Shown here: positions 47,004-53,772 of the stretch, in pieces
Numbering within the stretch: position 1 is the stretch's first letter
Layout of the letters: each line of letters starts with the position of its first letter
Assembly (NCBI RefSeq): GCF_947492645.1
Contig: NZ_CANLMZ010000012.1
Coordinates: 1-64,000, forward strand
Direction of reading: 5' to 3'
From: an uncultured Pontibacter sp.
Lineage (GTDB): Bacteria > Bacteroidota > Bacteroidia > Cytophagales > Hymenobacteraceae
DNA length: 64,000 bases
The notes under the pieces: model-generated
What the model was told of the DNA's origin: nothing
The model's database searches: none
The model's input: only the letters and a program-made list of their open reading frames with translations
Made by a program: the position numbers and the translations under genes

Positions 47004-47166
47004 GAATAAAATAGATACAGTTGATTTGCGGAACAAGATTTTAAAAGGTATAGACCTTGCAGTTGAGAAGCTTATCCGCAAAAAACAAAAAGAAGACGGA
47101 GAGCTTGTCTTCTCAAGAAATGGAAAAGTGGTGATAGTAAAGGCTAAAGATTTATCGGCTGAGTAA
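46996..47166 (+). CDS. Small protein overlapping the zeta-like gene
   Basis: This 56-residue protein starts at an ATG inside the last codons of the zeta-like frame (8-base overlap), so translation is coupled. It is rich in Lys, has an amphipathic helix-like region (ILKGIDLAVEKLIRKK) and a C-terminal beta-like GELVFSRNGKVVIVKA. I recall small proteins of this kind directly downstream of COG4185-type ATPases, but I cannot name a family. It may be the antitoxin or a partner of the upstream protein. It remains intact although its neighbour is frameshifted. Confidence 0.65.
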   Translation: MNKNKIDTVDLRNKILKGIDLAVEKLIRKKQKEDGELVFSRNGKVVIVKAKDLSAE

Positions 47167-47252
47167 AAAGCCCACCTCACAACATAGTGCAGCTTTAACC
47201 CTTGCTACGCAACGGGCTTCGGCTGCACGAGCACGTTAAATCTTATCATCAA

Positions 47253-47888
47253 TCAACGCTTCGGCGGCAGCTGCGGGTTTTCGATTCTGCGCTGCTGCAC
47301 CAGCACTACACGGCGGCCGGTTATTTCCTCCAGCATTGGCTTTAGAATCTTTTCGGCGTTTTGCTGCGTCTGGCGGAGTATACCGGAGTTCAGGGCTGCT
47401 TTTTTCACGTTTTGCTCGGCATACTTATAGCTTTCTTCTACCAGGGCGGCATCCTGAAAGTATGTATTCTCTTTGCTGAACACTTTAGACTTGCTGTGGT
47501 CCACTTTGTAGTAGCATATTTCAGGCTCAGGTAAACCCACCTGCACCACAGAGTCGCCTTCAAACACAATGTCTGCAGCAGTAATTTTTGTAAAGTCTAC
47601 GCAGCCAACGGCCTCTCCAGAAACTATCAACACTACTTTAGAGTTTGGCACCCACCGCGACACATTCTTCTCATACTCCACAACATCCTTAAAATTGTAG
47701 CGCACCAGCTCCATCTTCCCCAAATCCTCCACAGATGTTAACACGCTGTTATGGGTTACAACAACTTTAGGTTCTTTATCCGCTGCATCCTCGCTAAAAA
47801 AGCCTTTTGCAAAACGCCAGAACATGAAGCCGGCCACAAGAACAACAATCCAGGGTATAAGTTTAATTACAAGTCGGAGTAAGGGCAT
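47253..47888 (-). CDS. DUF4230 membrane-anchored protein
   Basis: This 211-residue protein has one N-terminal membrane helix (about 5-27) and a soluble region outside the membrane with the DUF4230 pattern: TSVEDLGKMELVRYNFKDVVEYE, a VVLIVSGEAVGCVDFTKI strand, LPEPEICYYKVDHSKSKVFS and a helical end (AEQNVKKAALNSGILRQTQQNAEKIL). The SPFH-like character of that last part is only suggestive. Function unknown. It is a single gene between the zeta-like cassette and the PLP enzyme. Confidence 0.85.
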   Translation of the reverse strand: MPLLRLVIKLIPWIVVLVAGFMFWRFAKGFFSEDAADKEPKVVVTHNSVLTSVEDLGKMELVRYNFKDVVEYEKNVSRWVPNSKVVLIVSGEAVGCVDFTKITAADIVFEGDSVVQVGLPEPEICYYKVDHSKSKVFSKENTYFQDAALVEESYKYAEQNVKKAALNSGILRQTQQNAEKILKPMLEEITGRRVVLVQQRRIENPQLPPKR

Positions 47889-47982
47889 GGGTGCGGCGAT
47901 AATCTTAAAAATTTATGTTGTTTGATGACTACAGAACTGCAATCATAAACCAATAGTTGCAATAATTGTTCCTAAGCCAATT

Positions 47983-48882
47983 TTATACTTCTATGCCTAG
48001 CCGCTCTTTAAAGCCTGCGTTACCCTGCAGCCCTCCGGTGTGTACTGCTACAATGGTAGTGCCTCTCTCAAAATAACCTTTTTGTATAAGATCGAACAAG
48101 CCATACATCATTTTGCCCGTATAAACTGGCTCTAAGGGTATGGCGTGCTGCTCCTGAAATTGCTTCATAAAGCTAAGTAGTTCGGGCTTTACCTTGGCGT
48201 AACCACCAAAGTGGTAATCTGTAATTAACTGCCAGTTGCTATATTTATGCCCGCTGTAGTTCTGCACCAGTTCCTCAATCTCCTGCTGCAGAAACTCGCC
48301 TCCTTTTAAAGCCGGGAAGCCCAGTACTTTTTTCTCTCCTGCCAGGCCTGCAATTATACCTGCTATAGTACCACCCGTGCCTGAAGCACAGCATAGGTAA
48401 TCATACTCTATGGCGATGTCCTCGATAATTTCGGTACAGCCTTTAACAGCCAGGTTGTTTGTGCCACCTTCCGGGATGATGCAGGGATTGTTGAACTGCG
48501 TTGCCAGTTCCTGCAAAAAATTACTGTCGTGCTTTAGTTTATACTTTTCGCGGGAGATGTAGTGCAGCGCCATGCCGCAGGAACTGGCAAAGCTTAAAGT
48601 TGGATTTAAGGGCAGGTGCTCCTCTCCTCTGATGATACCGATGGTCTTAAAGCCATACTCTTTACCGGCTGCTGCCGTAGCAGCTATGTGGTTGGAGTAG
48701 GCACCGCCAAATGTAAGTAATGTGCTTTTTTGCTGCTCCTGGGCCGCCTGCAGGTTATACTTTAGCTTGCGCCACTTATTGCCAGAAATGTGCGGGTGCA
48801 GCAGGTCTTCGCGCTTTATCCACAACGTAATGCCATGTTCCTCCAACAGCGGGTCTTGCAGCTTTTGCAGCGGTGCTTCCAT
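47983..48882 (-). CDS. PLP-dependent D-cysteine desulfhydrase / ACC deaminase family enzyme
   Basis: This 299-residue enzyme of the fold-type II PLP family has the signature SGNKWRKLKYNL with Lys36 as the PLP-binding lysine, a TFGGAYSNHIAA loop, a CASGTGGTIAGI phosphate-binding loop and a late VAVHTGGLQG. Relatives include D-cysteine desulfhydrase and 1-aminocyclopropane-1-carboxylate deaminase; the sequence alone does not separate them, and desulfhydrase activity is the more common finding in bacteria outside the rhizosphere. The ATG at 48882 is used; a TTG at 48888 is also in frame. Confidence 0.88.
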   Translation of the reverse strand: MEAPLQKLQDPLLEEHGITLWIKREDLLHPHISGNKWRKLKYNLQAAQEQQKSTLLTFGGAYSNHIAATAAAGKEYGFKTIGIIRGEEHLPLNPTLSFASSCGMALHYISREKYKLKHDSNFLQELATQFNNPCIIPEGGTNNLAVKGCTEIIEDIAIEYDYLCCASGTGGTIAGIIAGLAGEKKVLGFPALKGGEFLQQEIEELVQNYSGHKYSNWQLITDYHFGGYAKVKPELLSFMKQFQEQHAIPLEPVYTGKMMYGLFDLIQKGYFERGTTIVAVHTGGLQGNAGFKERLGIEV

Positions 48883-48904
48883 ACGCAAGGGTATATACTA
48901 ATTT

Positions 48905-49000
48905 CAAGTGCTTAGATGTCATTCCGAGTTACGCGGGAAACCTGAAATATTGCGGGGCTACGAAATGCTCCAGATTTCTCACTAGCGTCCGAAACGACAG
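48905..49000. repeat. Possible decayed dispersed intergenic repeat
   Basis: The spacer upstream of the PLP gene contains a GTCATTCCGAG-like word, a GAAATGCTCCAGATTTCTC-like part and other phrases I associate with dispersed intergenic repeats of Bacteroidota. No second copy of the full unit is present in the window, so this rests on recollection of the pattern. Confidence 0.3.
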
Positions 49001-49016
49001 TTACTGCTCTTACACT

Positions 49017-49047
49017 ACAAAAAGAAGCCCCAGCATTAACTGAGGCT
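49017..49047 (-). terminator. Terminator after the YfhO gene
   Basis: On the minus strand an 8-bp stem with one G-U pair (49047-49040 with 49033-49026) and a 6-nt loop precedes a T-rich tract. It lies 27 bases after the YfhO stop. Confidence 0.65.
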
Positions 49048-49073
49048 CCCATTATACTTTATACTTCAAACAC

Positions 49074-51509
49074 TTAATTTTTAACTATCTCCTCGCGCTG
49101 CTTTTTCTTAACCCCGTAAGCAATAGCGCCAAGTATAACCACTATCAGAATAATAGAAGAAATAAGCGAGATGGTATTGCCCAGGAAGTATGCCTTTGGC
49201 GCAAACTTAAACTCAATGGTATGTTTGCCGGCTGGCACCTGCATGGCACGCAGAATATAATTGGCACGGAAGTGGTCAACTGGTTTTCCATCTAAGTAAG
49301 CCTGCCAGCCATCAGCATAGTATACTTCCGAGAACACGACCAAACCATCCTGAGCTGCCTGATATTCATACTTCAGGTTGTTAGGATCGTAAGCCACCAG
49401 TTCTATGTTTGCGTTTTCGGCAGAGAATTCCTGCTTTTGCACCGGAAACTTATTTACGTCTATTACGGCTGTGGTACCGGCATCAAACATGGTAAGGGCT
49501 TCCAGTTCTTCGTCCGGAGACTGCACCGGCTTTACCTGCTCCACGAACCAGGCGTTGCCAAGCGCACCTGGCACACGCTGCACCGGCTGCTGCGGGTTGC
49601 CTGTAATGGCATAGCGGGTGTTCAGCATGCGGTAAACCTCCATGTTGTTTTGAGAGATGTGGCGATCTATCACATCCTGGTAGCGGCGCAGTTTAGCCCC
49701 ATGGTATCCACCAATAGATTTATGGAAATACGAGGTACGGGCATCGTTAAATGGATTAGGCAAATTGATCACGCGGTAGCTCAGGTCCTTGTCTTGAAGT
49801 ATGAGCTGGTCGGCCTGTGTTGGCTGGAAGTAGTTGGCCACCACCTGGCGCTGAAAATCATCGTTGTTCAGGTAGCGCTTGTCTACTGACCAGAGATCAA
49901 CAAGTATAAGTATACCTACTCCGGCTATAGCGACGGTGGCAGACAGTTTATTTTTAACATAGAAGTATAAAACACCGCCTGCCAAAAGTATAAACACTAG
50001 TGAGCGTAACGCGTCAGAGCGCATCATACTTTCACGGTCGGCACGAATGGCATCTATCGGAAACTGCGCCTGTATTAACTGCTGATCGGCACCAGACACA
50101 AAGCTGGCAGAGCCGGCAAAAAGCCACACCAATAAGCAAAGCCCTCCTGTTATACCACCTGATATCAACAGTTTTTTATCGAGGTCTTTAATCTGCGCAT
50201 ACTCTTTAAACAACCTCCACAAGGCCAACATTGCCAGCAATGGTATGGCAACCTGTGCAATTACCAGCGCCGACGATACTGCCCTGAACTTGTTATACAG
50301 CGGGAAGTAATCGAACATGAAGTAGTTAAACGCTTCAAAATTCTTACCCCAGGCCAACACAATAGAAAGCACCGTACCGGCCACCAGCCAACTGGTCCAG
50401 CGGCGATCTACTATAAAGAGGCCCAGTATAAACAGGAACACGATAACAGCTCCCACATAAACCGGCCCACTCGTCATGGGCTGAGGGCCCCAGTACATAG
50501 GCAATCCTTGCTTTACAATTTGCTCGGCCTGCACAGGTGGTGCACCTAGCTTTAGCAGGGCATTATAGGTTTCAGAGTCGGTATCTAGCGAAGAGCTGCT
50601 GCTACCGCCGTAAAAATCAGGAATCAATAAAGTGATGGTTTCGCCTACGCCGTAGCTCCAGTTAAAGGCATACTCGCGGTCAAGGCCGCTGCCTATATTT
50701 TCGCCGCTGTTTGGTTGCGTAAGCTCCGACTTGCCGCGTATGCTGTGGGCGCTATACTCTGCGGTAGTATAAAGCCTTCCAAAATTCACGCCTACAGCAA
50801 GTATAGCAGCTATCGCCAATACCGCACCTCTTTTAAGCAAGTCTGCGATGGTACCGTGTTTAATTGCATAAAATACCTCAACAATACCAAAAACAACTAC
50901 CAGCAGCAGCATGTAATAAGTCATCTGCAGGTGGTTAAAATGCAGGTTAAGTGTTAAGCCAAGTGCAAACAGGGCAGCACCCAGCCACAGGTTGCGGCGC
51001 AGCGTCACAATTAAACCAGCCAAAACCATTGGGATATAAGCAATCGTAAGCGACTTGGTATTATGCCCTGCCTCTAGTATGATGATGTTGTAGGAGGTAA
51101 ACGCCAATGCAATAGCGCCTATGATGGCAAGCCAGGAACTCATGCCCATCGCTACAAACAAAATATAGCCACAAAGCAGCGTGATAAAGATATTACCCGC
51201 CAGCGCAGGCATATCGAAGGTAAGTATGGTGTGAATCGCTCCTGACCAATCGCCGGGGTAGCGGGTGTTGATAAGGTAAGACGGCATACCGCTGAACATG
51301 GAATTTGTCCAGAGGGCTTCTTCGCCGGTTGCCTCACGGTAATCCTGTATCTCTTTGGCGCCGCCTTTAAACTGCAGGATGTCGTGCTGTGAAAGGCCTT
51401 TGTCTTCGAATAGAACAGGCGCAAAGTATACCGCCGTCAGAAGTAAAAAAACTGCTACAGCAATAATATGCGGAAGCACATCACGCTTGAAGTTGAAGGG
51501 AGTTGTCAT
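49074..51509 (-). CDS. YfhO family multi-spanning membrane protein
   Basis: This protein of about 811 residues has a dozen or more predicted membrane helices in the first 560 residues and an extracytoplasmic C-terminal region with the YfhO signature (VVFSEVYYADGWQAYLDGKPVD, then RAMQVPAGKHTIEFKF) before a last helix. The layout resembles GT-C glycosyltransferases, and Gram-positive YfhO glycosylates lipoteichoic acid. In Bacteroidota the acceptor is unknown, but lipid-linked sugar transfer in the envelope is likely. The ATG at 51509 is chosen over a TTG at 51518. It follows the DUF4834 gene on the same strand. Confidence 0.9.
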   Translation of the reverse strand: MTTPFNFKRDVLPHIIAVAVFLLLTAVYFAPVLFEDKGLSQHDILQFKGGAKEIQDYREATGEEALWTNSMFSGMPSYLINTRYPGDWSGAIHTILTFDMPALAGNIFITLLCGYILFVAMGMSSWLAIIGAIALAFTSYNIIILEAGHNTKSLTIAYIPMVLAGLIVTLRRNLWLGAALFALGLTLNLHFNHLQMTYYMLLLVVVFGIVEVFYAIKHGTIADLLKRGAVLAIAAILAVGVNFGRLYTTAEYSAHSIRGKSELTQPNSGENIGSGLDREYAFNWSYGVGETITLLIPDFYGGSSSSSLDTDSETYNALLKLGAPPVQAEQIVKQGLPMYWGPQPMTSGPVYVGAVIVFLFILGLFIVDRRWTSWLVAGTVLSIVLAWGKNFEAFNYFMFDYFPLYNKFRAVSSALVIAQVAIPLLAMLALWRLFKEYAQIKDLDKKLLISGGITGGLCLLVWLFAGSASFVSGADQQLIQAQFPIDAIRADRESMMRSDALRSLVFILLAGGVLYFYVKNKLSATVAIAGVGILILVDLWSVDKRYLNNDDFQRQVVANYFQPTQADQLILQDKDLSYRVINLPNPFNDARTSYFHKSIGGYHGAKLRRYQDVIDRHISQNNMEVYRMLNTRYAITGNPQQPVQRVPGALGNAWFVEQVKPVQSPDEELEALTMFDAGTTAVIDVNKFPVQKQEFSAENANIELVAYDPNNLKYEYQAAQDGLVVFSEVYYADGWQAYLDGKPVDHFRANYILRAMQVPAGKHTIEFKFAPKAYFLGNTISLISSIILIVVILGAIAYGVKKKQREEIVKN

Positions 51510-51551
51510 ATCTTTCAAAAACCTGAAAATAGGAGTTGAAAGATACTAGTT

Positions 51552-51842
51552 TTATTTTACTTCTTCATAATCGACATACTGCCCGCCATCGAAATCCTTG
51601 CGGTCTTTCTGCTCTGGTATGTAGTCTATTTTTACACCGCCTTTGGTTTTTTCTTTGTTCTGCCCATTGTTCCTATGGAAGTCCTGGTAAGCCTGTTGCT
51701 GTTGCTTCATGTTGCTATAGAAGAACGTGCCGTTGCGCAGGCTCTTTTTCAGGAATAGGCCGATCAGGAACCTGAATAAGAAGGGTGCCACTAACCGGAT
51801 AAAGAAGATGATAAGTAGGGTAACGAATATGAATTTGATCAT
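51552..51842 (-). CDS. DUF4834 family small membrane protein
   Basis: This 96-residue protein has one long N-terminal hydrophobic stretch (about 2-33, probably one or two helices) and a polar C-terminal part rich in Gln, Asn and Lys, ending in the acidic KDFDGGQYVDYEEVK. It fits DUF4834, a Bacteroidota family of unknown role. It lies 42 bases upstream of the YfhO gene on the same strand, so cotranscription is likely. Confidence 0.75.
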   Translation of the reverse strand: MIKFIFVTLLIIFFIRLVAPFLFRFLIGLFLKKSLRNGTFFYSNMKQQQQAYQDFHRNNGQNKEKTKGGVKIDYIPEQKDRKDFDGGQYVDYEEVK

Positions 51843-52084
51843 GATAATGCTTTCTTGCTTAACGGATATACTGCAAAAACAGTACCTTTTCTGTTATACA
51901 AACCTCTTGCCAATACTTTTGTTTCTGACGTTTTGGCGGTAGCGCTGCAAAGATAAGAAGTATACTTGGTTAATGCTTGGGAGTTTAGCTTAGTTCCGTG
52001 GTTGTTTGTGGTATTGATTTATACTTTAGTTGTTGCTGTAATTTTCTGCCTTTCTATCTAGCTGATATTAATCCCCAGCCTTAC

Positions 52085-52375
52085 TTGCCTACCGTTTAAC
52101 CTTTGGCTTTGGTGCGCTCAAGGCCGCGTGGCCTCGCCTTTGGGCATCGCGCTGTCTATTGAAAGCTGCCTCCGCGCTGCTCCGGCTGCCGCTCACGCGG
52201 CACCGCAACAATAGAAGGCGCTCAACCCAAAGACTGGGATTGACACTTCTTCGCCTGGGGCTGTTGCGACAGGGAACAGGTTCCCCTTCCCGGAGGGGGC
52301 TGGGGTGGGGTGGGTTCATAGTAGCTTCTGCCCGACCTCCCTGCTACCAAGATCCTTTCAGGATGACAAAGTGAA
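52085..52375. repeat. GC-rich dispersed-repeat-like segment
   Basis: This block differs in base composition from its surroundings and includes phrases (a CCCTTCCCGGAGGGGGCTGG region and a following AAGATCCTTTCAGGATGAC part) that recur in intergenic repeats of related genomes as I recall them. The second phrase contains a short palindrome. No other full copy is seen in this window. Confidence 0.4.
52295..52314 (+). other. Candidate G-quadruplex motif
   Basis: Four G runs of five, four, four and three bases are separated by loops of two, one and one bases. Such short loops predict a stable quadruplex on the plus strand. It lies in a non-coding spacer. Confidence 0.6.
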
Positions 52376-52574
52376 CAAAGCGTTACTATTACAATGACAG
52401 CAGAAGCAGTAACCAAAAACTCACCGTCTTACACAAAGTGGGCAGGGGTGGTTGGACCCGGCATTGCAAAAAGTTAAGTATGGAAACTTGTACCACCTCT
52501 ACTATGGGCTAAATAACCGCGCTATAAGTAAACTTCTTCCTAGCTTAAGGGGAAGCCCTCCGGCAAAAAATCCC

Positions 52575-53501
52575 TTACCTCCTGCTCCCGCCACCGAAGC
52601 TGGCCTGCAGGCCGATTGATGGAATAAAGGTCATGCCGGAAAAACTATGCGTCGCGTTATTTAACAACTTGTAATCGCCGTAATTCTGGTAGTAAACTGT
52701 AAGCGCAGGCAGAATGTAGATGTACTTGAAACCAAACTTTGCATTTACGAAAAAGCCGTACGAGCCAAAGCTGTTCTTCTCCATCAGCGGGTTTACTTTG
52801 TCTACCTCGCCTCCGGCTTTCTTAAACAGGTCGCCGGGGTCAAAGCCATACTTTATAAACGTGTGGTTGTAAACAGCACCAAAGGCTATACTTCCTGTCT
52901 CCTCCTCGGGCCCAAACGATTTACTGAAGATGATGGGAACTGTGATATCCTTACGCTTGGCCGTGAACTGCAGTACCGGCTGTAGCTTATCCAGGAACAG
53001 GTTGTCTATCCAATCAGAGCTTTGCCCCGCGTATTGCAGGCCTATGCTGCCGTACCAATCACCAACGCCCGGGTTTTCTGGTGTGCCGGTTGGGCCCATA
53101 AACTGGTATTGCGTATCAAACACATGCACCCCAGAGGCAAATTTATACCCAACATCCACGCGTGGCGCTAAGCCGTAGCGCAGGTAAAAATCAAAGGTAG
53201 GGCCTACCGGATCCAGGGCATAGGCCAGTAACGCTTTAGTTGCTGTCTCTATCTCGTTGTCGTAATAAACCGAGTCTTTTTTAGAGATGGCGTCCACGGT
53301 TGCCTTTGCAATATCATCTAACTGGCCAATAGGCTCTGTGGCAACATTGCCGCCAAAATTTATACCTGCTTTAAACTGGCCGGGAGCCGTTACTTTACCT
53401 GAGTTTATGACAGCGCGTGGAGCTGTACAGCCGGCTGCAAGTACCAGCAGCAGCAAAAAGCCCCAAATACTTTTACTCTTTACAAGTATATTCTTCTTCA
53501 T
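52575..53501 (-). CDS. Lipoprotein, probable outer-membrane barrel-like, function unknown
   Basis: This 308-residue lipoprotein has lipidated Cys25 (LAAGC). The mature part has alternating aromatic strands (FDFYLRYGLAPRVDVGYKF, WYGSIGLQYAG, YIYILPALTVYYQNYG) and a Gly/Phe-rich end that suggests a beta-barrel or a beta-rich surface protein. I chose the ATG at 53501; upstream in-frame codons would place the signal sequence internally. The family is not recognised. It lies downstream of carB on the same strand but beyond a strong terminator. Confidence 0.7.
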   Translation of the reverse strand: MKKNILVKSKSIWGFLLLLVLAAGCTAPRAVINSGKVTAPGQFKAGINFGGNVATEPIGQLDDIAKATVDAISKKDSVYYDNEIETATKALLAYALDPVGPTFDFYLRYGLAPRVDVGYKFASGVHVFDTQYQFMGPTGTPENPGVGDWYGSIGLQYAGQSSDWIDNLFLDKLQPVLQFTAKRKDITVPIIFSKSFGPEEETGSIAFGAVYNHTFIKYGFDPGDLFKKAGGEVDKVNPLMEKNSFGSYGFFVNAKFGFKYIYILPALTVYYQNYGDYKLLNNATHSFSGMTFIPSIGLQASFGGGSRR

Positions 53502-53710
53502 ATTATAAGTTTTTAAGATCAGCGGGAAGTAACAAATTGCTCTACGGCAAAAGCTTTGCGCAGGCTTTCGAAAACATGTCAATTATCCGGCCATATTTGG
53601 TTTTAAAGCCACTCCCGCCCATACTTTTTATTTAAATCTCCTGAATAGCATCCCCTTAAAGCTGCAAACAACAATACATCTCCCGGGGATGTACCGAAGC
53701 TACTCGCATG

Positions 53711-53764
53711 GCTATAAAGAAGAAGCCCTTTCCTGAGTTCAGGAAAGGGCTTCTTCTTTATAGC
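53711..53764. terminator. Terminator with 26-bp perfect arms after carB
   Basis: The arms 53711-53736 and 53739-53764 are perfect inverted copies around a 2-base centre, with A/T tracts at the outer ends. It starts 9 bases beyond the carB stop and should end that transcript very efficiently. Confidence 0.88.
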
Positions 53765-53772
53765 TAGTAATA

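Larger units (their letters stand above)
51843..52574. other. Intergenic region with repeat-like, GC-rich DNA
   Basis: No gene is supported in these 732 bases. The section 52085-52320 is distinctly GC-rich and contains a G-run motif (52295-52314). Open frames of 64-76 codons on both strands there have low-complexity Arg/Pro/Ser-rich products and look like translated repeat. The flanks are ordinary, moderately AT-rich DNA with several AGTATA words. Confidence 0.65.

Noticed and set aside
52089..52416. Open frames of 64-76 codons on both strands in the GC-rich spacer
   Set aside because: The products are Arg/Pro/Ser-rich and unlike any protein of the window, and they coincide with a repeat-like block.
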